DNA from: Methanobacteriota archaeon
Lineage (GTDB): Archaea; Thermoplasmatota; Poseidoniia; Poseidoniales; Poseidoniaceae
Direction of reading: 5' to 3'
Assembly (NCBI GenBank): GCA_029979085.1
Contig: JAPOIF010000001.1
Span: 1 to 64,000 of the forward strand
Length of the DNA: 64,000 nt
Shown: positions 46,370-55,627 of the stretch, piece by piece
How the letters are laid out: the number at the start of each line of letters is the position of its first letter
Position numbering within the stretch: the first letter of the stretch is position 1
Translations under genes and position numbers: made by a program
Notes under the pieces: generated by a model
The model's database searches: none
The model's input: the letters and a program-made list of their open reading frames with translations, nothing else
What the model was told of the DNA's origin: nothing

Positions 46370-46400
46370 AGAGATATTCTCGCCCCCCTAAAGGGGGGCG
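46370..46400 (+). promoter_or_regulatory. Double hairpin upstream of the 3059-residue surface protein
   Basis: In the 121-nt divergent spacer between rfcS and the giant gene, a perfect 8-bp stem CGCCCCCC/GGGGGGCG with loop TAAA occupies 46381-46400. A smaller GAGA-TAT-TCTC hairpin precedes it directly. It starts 59 nt before ATG 46440 and would lie in the 5' leader or at the promoter. It could stabilise the mRNA, control translation or mark a protein-binding site. No TATA box of quality was seen; AGGT precedes the ATG. Confidence 0.55.
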
Positions 46401-46439
46401 TCCGCCGAATCAGTCATAACCTTCCACATCTTAGGTCGA

Positions 46440-49400
46440 ATGAGCGCCATGAGAAACAGCACCACAAATCGAAATGTCTTCACTGCAGTGACTCTAATTC
46501 TGATGTTCCTTCTTGCCGATGTTTTTGTTCCTTCAGCCTTCCCGGCACCGGAACTTCTCGAAGAAGAACCAACCGTTCAGCACGTTATTTCAACCATCAG
46601 TCCTACCCTGGATACATACATCGACTCGGACTATCCGAACGATGATTATGCGGGCGAAGACACGGGTCTTCTCGGAATTTCAGGGACAAGTGATGCACGA
46701 CTTCTTCTCTCATTCCCGTTGAACTTTGCTTCCACGGATACGATTCACTCAGCACGTCTCGACCTCGTCTGCTCAAACGGTGGTGCGACCAACGGACTTG
46801 CCGTTTATCCTGCCTCAACCAGTGTCTCATGGGATCAAAATGCGACATGGAACTCACGTGATGGGACACTCATGTGGGCTGAACCTGGTGCAGAAGATGG
46901 TGCGGATCGCTCCGACTGGGAGCCACCCATCGTCACCTCCCCTCTTGGTCCATCTGGTGGATCATCAAATGTCCAACTCAATGTCACCGCCCTTGCTCAG
47001 AGCGCGGTTTCATCAAGCGCATCCACCCTTGAAATTCTCGTTTCAGCTCTCGGTTCTCAATACGATTGTGCGATGAACGAGACCTTGAACATTCCAGACC
47101 GTCCAAGCCTCCGTATCGATTCCTCCACATCCACCGCCGGTTCAGGAGGAGCCATCACGCCAAACTTTGTTGATGATGGAGCACCACTGATGTCGAGTGA
47201 TTTCTATCTCTCCGCAGATCTCACTCCAAGTATGACTTGGGACTCGTATTCGGGAATCCTTGCCGAAGTTCAACTTTCGTTAAATGATGGTTTCAAGAGC
47301 GATGAAGACAACTACAACTGGCTCTACAACACCGATGCCCATGCCTCTCGTTTCACCGTATCCGGTACAACAGGCGCCTTGGATATTCCTTCCTCAGACG
47401 CTTTTGATAACGGAACGACGATGCATTATCGAATGCGTGCAATGGACTCGACGGGAACACTGGGTTCGTGGACGAGTGGCTCGTTCTTCTTGCCCACGCA
47501 CGATGTTACGGCAAACGATGATGGTTCAGCTTCCATTGCAGTCGACATCAACGACCTTGCAGATGATGTTGATTTCATCGAAGACTCCTATGTTGACGAG
47601 GACAACAAGAACGACAACTATGGCTCTGTCTCAACGCTTGTGACCCAAGTCACAACCACTCGTGAAACGATTTCCCACTTCCGCATCAATTTCGATCGAT
47701 TGGGTCTGCACTCCAATGCGACCATCCTTGAAGCTTCACTCAACTTGACACGTTCCACATCAAGTGGTTCCGCAACGCTTGCTTTGCACGAAATGGATAC
47801 CGTTGATGTTTGGTCGGAAGGAGATGTCACATGGCGTCGTCCAACAACCAACCAACTTTGGGATGAGGGTGGCCGTGAGTATCTCAGTTACGCAACGGAT
47901 TCGAACGTGATGGGTTCACAAACCAGTGACGACTTCGCATTTGATGTCACCAGCATGCTGCAACAGCACCTCGACAACAGTGGCCCCGATTCACTCGATT
48001 TCGCCATGACCGCCCGTTCTCAGAACGGTGCGTATGCAGCCAACAATGGCGTTGATTCAGTGACCTTCCATTCTTCAGATACGTTCAATGAAGCAGACAA
48101 ACCACACCTGTACATCAAATACGATTGGTCAAATCCTGTGACGGTTGCACCTTCACTTACATCTCCATGGGATGGCGAAACTTTGTGGAATCAAACCGGA
48201 CACAACTTCTCCGGAAACACGACGCCAACACTTACCTGGTCTTCTTCAACCTCGTCATCCTACGACATGATTTTCGAATTGTCGACCGATTCGTTGTTCC
48301 ACGATCAAGTCGCACGAATCGACACACGTGTCGATACAGATTTTGCTCCAAGTGATGGAGAACTCAGTTTCACAGGTTTGGAGAGTCTCGAAGCAGGCCA
48401 CATGTACAACTGGCGAATGCTTCACGTTGACTCAGACAACCGCCACGGGGAATGGTCGTACTCGTCCTTCCTCATCAGCGCGATGAACTCCACATGGCTC
48501 GGAGGAGACCGATACGAATTCCGATTGAAGCAAGGTAATGCCAGTTCAGATGGCCTCCATCCAGCCTGCGCTGATACGTACATCGACTCTGGTATGCCGA
48601 ACTCAAATTATGGTTCTGAGACGGAATTGCAAGTATCCTACAACACGATTCCTTCCGAAACAACAGTACTGTTTGGGTGCGATCTTTCCACGACCTTCCT
48701 GCCATCTGGTTATGCGGTTGAATCGGCAAATCTCGAATTCTACCTCAGTGATTTCCCGTTCGGAACGCCAGTCGTCGGTGCTTGGGAAAACACCCAGCAT
48801 GGTTGGACAGAGGATGGGGCAACATGGGCGACCTATGATGGCACAAACACGTGGAACTCTGTTGGTGCCAAAGGCAGCGAACGCTCCTCTCTCCTCGACT
48901 CTGTCAGCATTGGATCTGGATTCACTTCGAGCTCCTCTGTGAATTGGAACGTCACGTTGGCTGTTCAGAACGCTATGCGTAACAACCACTCAGCAGATTT
49001 CATTCTTGGAATCGTCGGCGCAGGTACTGGACAGATTCGCGACGTTTTGTTCCACACAGGAACAGCTATCGACGCCAAGCGACCGGAACTCTCGTTTGTT
49101 TACGTTCCAGGTTCGAATGCAATTCCAATCGAACCTACTCCTGTCTCGCCACTGAATGGAAGTTGGAGTGTTGCCGACGGAATCAACCCAGAACCTGTTT
49201 ATCGCCCACTCATGAATTGGACACATTCAACGGGAGTAAGCGTAAGTGGCTATGCTGTCCAATTGGATACCGTTAATACGTTCGATAGCAACGATATGAG
49301 CATTGAAACTTCATGGTCGAACTCCGGGTTTGATTTGACAAACAACTCCTTTACGCCTACATCAGATTTGGATGATGGTAAAACATGGTATTGGCGAGTT

Positions 49401-52400
49401 CGTGCCATTTCTTCGACAAATCAACTTGGAAATTGGTCGGAAACATTCCACTTCAATCTCCCTTCACTTGTGACTTGGAATCTTTCCTCAACCAGCGCAG
49501 CAGTCGAAATTCGACATCATGAAGCGATGCCGGATCTCCAACTTCCGCACTTTATCGACACATGGGTTGCCGAAGGTGGTACCGAAGGTCAACAAAATCA
49601 CTCAACGTCGAACACGCTCAAGGTTGGTGAATTAGGAAGTGGTTATCATGCCAGCGCACTGCTCAAGATTCCTCTCAATCAACTACCGACTCCGAGCAAT
49701 GCTCGGGTGACCAATGCTGAACTCTCAATGTGGGCACAAGCAGGTTCTGACACCAACGTGCAAGTTGCAGTTCGTCCTGTCTTGCAAACATGGACCACCG
49801 GACTGAACAACTCCACGTACGATGGAACAAACAATTGGAGTGCTGATGGTGGACGAGGCATTGGCACGGACGTTGGTTCACTAAGCGACTTGAGCGCTTC
49901 AGCTTCAGCGGACTGGATGGATTGGGATGTAACAGAAATTGTCCAAGCGGCTTTAGCCAATGGTGATTCCTATCTTTCAATTGCCTTGATGACCAGTGAT
50001 TCTTCAGACGCATTGATCACCTTCACGAGTACGGAAGGACTCTCCACTCAACGTCCTTGGCTCAACTTGACATGGACGGATGGTACAGCCTCAATTCCTA
50101 CAATTGCTGCCAGCAATTCGCTTCCAGTGAATGGAGACATTACTTGGGATCTTAGTACCCACGTTCCTGAACCCTCGACTCGACCTGTCATGACGTGGAC
50201 GCATTCCAATGCTGCCAACATCGATGATTGGAAGGTGTTTATCCAGAACGACCCAACCGACATCATGCAGGGATTCACAATTTACGATTCTCGAGTTGAT
50301 ACTGCCCTGTTTGACCTGCAAAGCCTCTCGTTCCAACCTTCGAGTGACCTATCAACAAATCAAAGCATTCGATGGTTTGTTCAACCCGTCAACGATGAGA
50401 TGCTTGGCCCACGCTCAACCAGTTCCGTTTTCCATATCCCACATGACATTGGAAATGAAATCAACAGCACCTGGGGTTACATCAATGTCTCTGAGGGTGG
50501 ATTCTTGCCAGACCTCAACGAACCGTCTGGATTTGTCGTTGATACAACGCTCGATTCTGCTGCACAAACTGCAAACCTCTACAATTCTGGAACCATCAGT
50601 GTTGGTCGTTCAGGATACAGTTCTGGAACATCGCAACGTTCGTCGTTCATCGTATCGGTCGACCTGACCAAGTTGCCAATTAACGGAACCTACGAAATTA
50701 TGGATGCTTTCTTCACCCTAAACACGAAGTCGACAAGTTATGGTGAGGTCTATTGGTCAGCGTCATTGATCAACACAGCTTTCGATGGTGATGCAAACTG
50801 GAACAACGCAACCAATTCAACGCAATGGAATACTCCAGGCGCCTATCATTCAACGGACACGGACATTCCTTTCCTCGGAGCAGAATTGCTTGACGCTTCA
50901 GACATGATGCACACGGGTGGCATCACTGGTTTACTCCAGCAGGCGGTAGCAAACGGACTTACGTCGCTCGATTTCCTGATTCAAGCAGAAGAAAACGAGA
51001 GCAGTGTTGATGGCCGACTCGACTTCTATTCGAGTAACGAGGCCAGCGCTGCACTGCGTCCATCGCTGAACATCACCTACCGAATGACCAACGCATACGT
51101 TGATGCAAGCCCAACCGGACTTCTGCCAGTGGATGCAACAACCGTTTGGAACTATTCCTCTGTGAGACCAGCGGGCGCAGATCATGTGAACATTTCATGG
51201 ACGCCTCCATCAACCAATTCCACGGGCTTCTTCCTATGCAGTGCATCAGACGCCAGAATGATTTACGATCTCGCCTGTGTTAACACTGGAAACAGTACAG
51301 AATTGGCAGAAGCGGATGACCTACGCTGGGATGCCCAAAATTCAACATTGATTGTGTTGAACCTTTCATCAGGAGATGAGTGGCTGCATTGGCGACTCTT
51401 GTCCTATCAATCGATTGTTGACGAACACATTCGATTTGGTGAATGGTCGCAAGTCAACACATTCCGTGTTCCATCAGCACAAGGATACGACGATGGTGCG
51501 GGTAACCATACAGTGAATCTCTCAAGTGGGTCCATATTCACCGATACAGGATTGTTGCCTGCAGCACCAGATACGCATACCATTTCGTCAACACTAAACA
51601 CGAATTATGGCGGTAGTACCACACTCAAGTTGGGTGCAAGTTCAGCAGGCGATCACGAGATTTTCATCGAGTTCGATCTCTCGCAAATGCCGTGGCCAAG
51701 TGCGATGACACCGACTTCAACGATGCTTCAATTGTATCGTACCCAAGTCGCTGGTGTTTCTCCGCTCACAGTCAGTGCTCATGCGTGTTCGACATTTACA
51801 GAATCCAGTGTTACTGCGCTTCAATCACCAACATGCAGTGCAACTGAAATTACGCGTTCAACATTATCTGTAACACCTCCATCTGGATGGCTTGAGTGGG
51901 ATATTACTTCCCTCGCACAGTCAAATATTGCGAACGGGAACATGACGATGACCGTTCAACTCAAGGCGGTTGGAACAGGAGGCAGTCTCCACACGTTCGC
52001 CTCAGGAGAATATGCAACCGAATCATGGCGACCAACCCTCCGAATCGATTACGTGGATAACGTTGCAGGAGTCGTTCCTCCTGCCCAACCTGTTCTTCTC
52101 TCACCACTTGATGGAGCTGTACTGTACGACACAACCAACAACCTGCTGGAGTCGCTCGATAAGCCAGTTCTGAACTGGAACACCGTTTCTGGTGCGACCG
52201 GATACATTGTCACGATTCGTAATGCTTCAGGCCAGTACACCTTCAAGTCGGCGACTTCAAGCCAGATTACAGGCACAAGTTTCACATTTGCCAACACGGT
52301 TGCCCCAGGTTCAACCTTTGAGTGGTGGGTGCAGGCAGTCAATGGTTCAATTCCAGGTCCATCCTCATCACGATGGATTGTCGGCGTTGGTGATCCACAA

Positions 52401-55400
52401 ACCATGGACAACAACGATCATACGTGGACCTATAAGTTCCAAACTGGAAACGAGATTGAAGAACTTGCACACACCAATGTTCAGGATGTGTCCATCTTCA
52501 GTGGCCTTGCCGATACCAACCTTGATGGAAATGCGAACGTGATTGGCGTCGATGCAAGTCAGGATGAATACCGTCTCTTGTTGAGTGCTGATTTCGGTCA
52601 GATTCCGTTCAACCCAAGCATGAACGTTCACTCGGTGAGCCTCAGCATGTATCTCGAGGATTTGAACTTCGGATCTGGTGCTACTGGAATGACATTCACA
52701 GTTCATCGAATGATCACCTCTGGATGGTCTGAGACAACGGCAACATGGAACGGAACTGGGTCTACGACGTGGGCAGTTCCTGGTATGCAATCCGGTGTCG
52801 ATTATGATGCAACACCAATTGACACCGTCTTCATCAGCAACGGACAAGCCATTGATACGACGATTTTCTTCAATTTGGGACACCGAATGATGTACATTGA
52901 TGGTGTCCATGAATGGGTCATTATTGGTACGCCGACGCAAGGATGGATGGAAGTGGACTTTGCTGACAACAGTGATGCAACCTCATCGAAGCGACCGCTG
53001 CTGTTGATGAACTACACGGACATTGATTCCATCACCATCTCTCCAACAGCAACCACCACCGATGCTGATTCGACGGTTCAGTTTAGCGCTTCGACCTTTG
53101 ACTACAATTCATTGGTGGCAAGCGTTCCAGTCGAATGGTCTGCAAGCAGTGGTACCATCGACTCAACTGGATTGTTCACGCCGTCCGCAGTTGGAAGCCA
53201 CACCATCACAGCTTGCTTTGGCGTTATTTGTCAGGATGAAGCGGTGACCGTGACTCCGGGTGCTCCAATTGATTTGGTTGTTACACCTCTAACGGCAACA
53301 ATTACCGCTGATGACACCCTTGCTTTGACTGCGAATGTCGTTGATCAACACGGCAACACAGTGCCTGGCGAAAGCATCACCTTCACCCCGAGCAACGGTA
53401 CGATGGGTGGAACGTTTGGAGATGTATTCCAACCATACACCGTCGGTGGACAAACCGTAACCGTGACGTGGGGAACAACCTCCATTGTTGTCAACATTCT
53501 CGTTGAGTTGGGTGCACCAACCGACATTGAATTGACAGGTTGCGCAGGTGTCGTCCCAGCTGGAACGGAATGTGAAATTACAACCACCTTGTATGACCAG
53601 TTTGGAAACGTCATTCCTCTTACCGAAGCAGGAGCTCTTTCCTACTCTGTGAACGATGGATTCTACAGTGAAGCAACAAGCATGTATTTCGCCAACACGG
53701 TCGGAACATGGCAACTCTCCTTGACATCTGCGATTGGTCTCTCGGATTCAATCACGATTCAAACCGGACATGGTCAGATGGCTTCCCTTGAGATTACGCC
53801 GTCGGTTTGGGACATCACTGCCGATGAAGTTGTCTTCCTCAACACGACACGTATCGATATCCAAGGAAACCGATTACCTGTTGTTCTACCACTTGCAAAC
53901 TGGACCTCCATCGACGATGGTGCTCTCAACATCACTGTCGATCACCCTGTCCAATGGATCCCAAGTGGCCTGGGCGGTCGTGTCATTACAGCACAGTACG
54001 AGACTACATTTGCATCAATTACCATCAACGTCACAAAAGGTGTCATGGTCGATATGGTTCTTATCGTCGACTCATCGGATGCCGATGACCTCACGTTTGC
54101 AATAACGGCAGACGATACGCTGGTCGTGAAAGCAAAAGCAAGCGATGGGAAAGGAAACCGATGGACAATCGATGTCAATTGGACTGTTGCTCACCCCGAT
54201 TGGAACGATCAATCCGTGCTGTTGTACACCTTGTCGGATGAAACTGAATTCATGCCAATTCTCTCTTCATCTACAGCATACGTCGTTCGTGCAGAATACA
54301 CATTCAATGGACAATTGTTCAGCGAAGTGGTGAATGTCGAAGTCTCTGAAGGAATCATTCAAGTCTTCACCATGAACACGATTGCTTCGAATGGTGATAC
54401 TGGAACTGTCTACAACATCAGCGCCGATCACTCGATTGATTTCTCGGTATCTCTGAGTGATGGGGATCTCAATCCTCTCGATGTGGATGTATTGACCTGG
54501 TTGTTCGAAGACACCGATTCGGGTGAAACAACCGACATGACGACAGAATTTGTTGCTGGTGGTTACCAGTGGGACGCAACCACGGTTGGAAATTACCGAA
54601 TCTTAGCCTATGTCGAAAATGCGGATGGTTTCAATTACACTCGCTCGGTCGACATTTCCATCTACCATGGTGTTGCAGTTTCTCTTGATCATGAACTCAA
54701 CACCTTTGATGAGGATGCTGGTGAATCGATCGATATCACCATTACTGGAACCGACAGTGATGGCAACACCTTTGCTCAGGACGTTGAGTGGATGGAAGAT
54801 GGCTCGACTTCCGATCGAGTGATTCCTGGTTCAACAACTGGATCCTATGTCTATCAAGCATCTGCAGCTGGTGACCACGTGATGGAATACTCAACGCCGG
54901 GCGCATCGAATACCTTCGAATTGAAGATTTCACCACAGATGATCGTTGATTTCATTGAGGTCGAACTTTCAGCGATTACCGTTGAACAACAAGCCTCGAT
55001 CACTGTAACGGTTCAAGCCTTTGATCGATTTGCAAATCCAATCCCTGTTCCAAGCAGCGCTCGTGTTGACGCAACAGGTCGAGGTACGGTCGAAAGCACA
55101 GGATTGGGAACATGGAAGGTTACGACATTGGACAGTGGCGCTCAAACGATCACCGTCTCGGCTGGTCAAGTCAGTGAAAACTTCGAAATTGAAGTCACAG
55201 GTACATTCGGTGGTTTCTTCGCTGCTGGTGGTGCACTTTACTACGTCGGAGCCGTCTTGATTGGACTTATTGGTGCTGTCCTTCTTGGTCTGCTCGTAAT
55301 GGCAATGCGATCCGGTCGTGGTGACGATGATTGGGACGATGATTACGATGATGAAGATGATGAAGACGAGCCACGATCCGCTCGTGGCCCGTCAGGCCCT

Positions 55401-55619
55401 GCGCCAGGTCCATCCGGTCCTGCACCTGGTCCTAGCGGCCCTGCTCCGGGTACTGGTCCATCAGATCCACCTCCTCAAGAGGAGGAAGAAAAGGAAGATA
55501 CCAGTTGGATGGTCGATCATCGAACCGATGATGATGGAACCGAGTGGGCGCAAAGCGAAGATGAGACGTGGTACTACCGAGAACCCGGTCAAAGCGATTG
55601 GGTTGAGTGGCAGGACTAG
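46440..55619 (+). CDS. Giant membrane-anchored surface protein (3059 aa) with seven DNRLRE/FN3 modules and Ig-like repeats
   Basis: Signal helix at about 13-36 (NVFTAVTLILMFLLADVFV). Seven DNRLRE-type modules begin near residues 46, 377, 706, 1036, 1366, 1707 and 2008; each has a variant of D-T-Y/W-I-D...N-Y-G...L-x-V followed by an FN3-like segment (PxLTW...YxWRxxA). From about 2195 to 2920 are bacterial-Ig-like (Big_1/Big_2) domains (ADDTLALTANVVDQHGNTV). A membrane helix follows at about 2933-2953 and a 100-residue cytoplasmic tail: an acidic run, four GPSGPAPG-type repeats, and a Trp/Tyr-rich end (WAQSEDETWYYREPG...WVEWQD). It probably acts as a long adhesin or carbohydrate-binding stalk. 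Codon bias is milder than in the 4558-residue gene. ATG 46449 is an alternative start. Confidence 0.87.
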   Translation: MSAMRNSTTNRNVFTAVTLILMFLLADVFVPSAFPAPELLEEEPTVQHVISTISPTLDTYIDSDYPNDDYAGEDTGLLGISGTSDARLLLSFPLNFASTDTIHSARLDLVCSNGGATNGLAVYPASTSVSWDQNATWNSRDGTLMWAEPGAEDGADRSDWEPPIVTSPLGPSGGSSNVQLNVTALAQSAVSSSASTLEILVSALGSQYDCAMNETLNIPDRPSLRIDSSTSTAGSGGAITPNFVDDGAPLMSSDFYLSADLTPSMTWDSYSGILAEVQLSLNDGFKSDEDNYNWLYNTDAHASRFTVSGTTGALDIPSSDAFDNGTTMHYRMRAMDSTGTLGSWTSGSFFLPTHDVTANDDGSASIAVDINDLADDVDFIEDSYVDEDNKNDNYGSVSTLVTQVTTTRETISHFRINFDRLGLHSNATILEASLNLTRSTSSGSATLALHEMDTVDVWSEGDVTWRRPTTNQLWDEGGREYLSYATDSNVMGSQTSDDFAFDVTSMLQQHLDNSGPDSLDFAMTARSQNGAYAANNGVDSVTFHSSDTFNEADKPHLYIKYDWSNPVTVAPSLTSPWDGETLWNQTGHNFSGNTTPTLTWSSSTSSSYDMIFELSTDSLFHDQVARIDTRVDTDFAPSDGELSFTGLESLEAGHMYNWRMLHVDSDNRHGEWSYSSFLISAMNSTWLGGDRYEFRLKQGNASSDGLHPACADTYIDSGMPNSNYGSETELQVSYNTIPSETTVLFGCDLSTTFLPSGYAVESANLEFYLSDFPFGTPVVGAWENTQHGWTEDGATWATYDGTNTWNSVGAKGSERSSLLDSVSIGSGFTSSSSVNWNVTLAVQNAMRNNHSADFILGIVGAGTGQIRDVLFHTGTAIDAKRPELSFVYVPGSNAIPIEPTPVSPLNGSWSVADGINPEPVYRPLMNWTHSTGVSVSGYAVQLDTVNTFDSNDMSIETSWSNSGFDLTNNSFTPTSDLDDGKTWYWRVRAISSTNQLGNWSETFHFNLPSLVTWNLSSTSAAVEIRHHEAMPDLQLPHFIDTWVAEGGTEGQQNHSTSNTLKVGELGSGYHASALLKIPLNQLPTPSNARVTNAELSMWAQAGSDTNVQVAVRPVLQTWTTGLNNSTYDGTNNWSADGGRGIGTDVGSLSDLSASASADWMDWDVTEIVQAALANGDSYLSIALMTSDSSDALITFTSTEGLSTQRPWLNLTWTDGTASIPTIAASNSLPVNGDITWDLSTHVPEPSTRPVMTWTHSNAANIDDWKVFIQNDPTDIMQGFTIYDSRVDTALFDLQSLSFQPSSDLSTNQSIRWFVQPVNDEMLGPRSTSSVFHIPHDIGNEINSTWGYINVSEGGFLPDLNEPSGFVVDTTLDSAAQTANLYNSGTISVGRSGYSSGTSQRSSFIVSVDLTKLPINGTYEIMDAFFTLNTKSTSYGEVYWSASLINTAFDGDANWNNATNSTQWNTPGAYHSTDTDIPFLGAELLDASDMMHTGGITGLLQQAVANGLTSLDFLIQAEENESSVDGRLDFYSSNEASAALRPSLNITYRMTNAYVDASPTGLLPVDATTVWNYSSVRPAGADHVNISWTPPSTNSTGFFLCSASDARMIYDLACVNTGNSTELAEADDLRWDAQNSTLIVLNLSSGDEWLHWRLLSYQSIVDEHIRFGEWSQVNTFRVPSAQGYDDGAGNHTVNLSSGSIFTDTGLLPAAPDTHTISSTLNTNYGGSTTLKLGASSAGDHEIFIEFDLSQMPWPSAMTPTSTMLQLYRTQVAGVSPLTVSAHACSTFTESSVTALQSPTCSATEITRSTLSVTPPSGWLEWDITSLAQSNIANGNMTMTVQLKAVGTGGSLHTFASGEYATESWRPTLRIDYVDNVAGVVPPAQPVLLSPLDGAVLYDTTNNLLESLDKPVLNWNTVSGATGYIVTIRNASGQYTFKSATSSQITGTSFTFANTVAPGSTFEWWVQAVNGSIPGPSSSRWIVGVGDPQTMDNNDHTWTYKFQTGNEIEELAHTNVQDVSIFSGLADTNLDGNANVIGVDASQDEYRLLLSADFGQIPFNPSMNVHSVSLSMYLEDLNFGSGATGMTFTVHRMITSGWSETTATWNGTGSTTWAVPGMQSGVDYDATPIDTVFISNGQAIDTTIFFNLGHRMMYIDGVHEWVIIGTPTQGWMEVDFADNSDATSSKRPLLLMNYTDIDSITISPTATTTDADSTVQFSASTFDYNSLVASVPVEWSASSGTIDSTGLFTPSAVGSHTITACFGVICQDEAVTVTPGAPIDLVVTPLTATITADDTLALTANVVDQHGNTVPGESITFTPSNGTMGGTFGDVFQPYTVGGQTVTVTWGTTSIVVNILVELGAPTDIELTGCAGVVPAGTECEITTTLYDQFGNVIPLTEAGALSYSVNDGFYSEATSMYFANTVGTWQLSLTSAIGLSDSITIQTGHGQMASLEITPSVWDITADEVVFLNTTRIDIQGNRLPVVLPLANWTSIDDGALNITVDHPVQWIPSGLGGRVITAQYETTFASITINVTKGVMVDMVLIVDSSDADDLTFAITADDTLVVKAKASDGKGNRWTIDVNWTVAHPDWNDQSVLLYTLSDETEFMPILSSSTAYVVRAEYTFNGQLFSEVVNVEVSEGIIQVFTMNTIASNGDTGTVYNISADHSIDFSVSLSDGDLNPLDVDVLTWLFEDTDSGETTDMTTEFVAGGYQWDATTVGNYRILAYVENADGFNYTRSVDISIYHGVAVSLDHELNTFDEDAGESIDITITGTDSDGNTFAQDVEWMEDGSTSDRVIPGSTTGSYVYQASAAGDHVMEYSTPGASNTFELKISPQMIVDFIEVELSAITVEQQASITVTVQAFDRFANPIPVPSSARVDATGRGTVESTGLGTWKVTTLDSGAQTITVSAGQVSENFEIEVTGTFGGFFAAGGALYYVGAVLIGLIGAVLLGLLVMAMRSGRGDDDWDDDYDDEDDEDEPRSARGPSGPAPGPSGPAPGPSGPAPGTGPSDPPPQEEEEKEDTSWMVDHRTDDDGTEWAQSEDETWYYREPGQSDWVEWQD
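46579..53021 (+). repeat. Seven tandem DNRLRE-FN3 protein modules of about 330 residues
   Basis: Within the giant protein, the DNRLRE-type motif recurs at residues of about 46, 377, 706, 1036, 1366, 1707 and 2008. The spacing is 331, 329, 330, 330, 341 and 301 residues (about 990 nt). The copies are diverged at both DNA and protein level, so this is an old intragenic duplication, not a recent tandem repeat. Confidence 0.7.
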
Positions 55620-55627
55620 GTGAAATC

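Noticed and set aside
46365-46372. T-run as terminator of rfcS
   Set aside because: It lies upstream of rfcS, not after it, and is on the wrong side for termination of the minus-strand gene.
46579-53021. CRISPR array or recent DNA tandem repeat
   Set aside because: The 990-nt periodicity is at protein level with diverged DNA; no short direct repeats with unique spacers were seen anywhere in the window.
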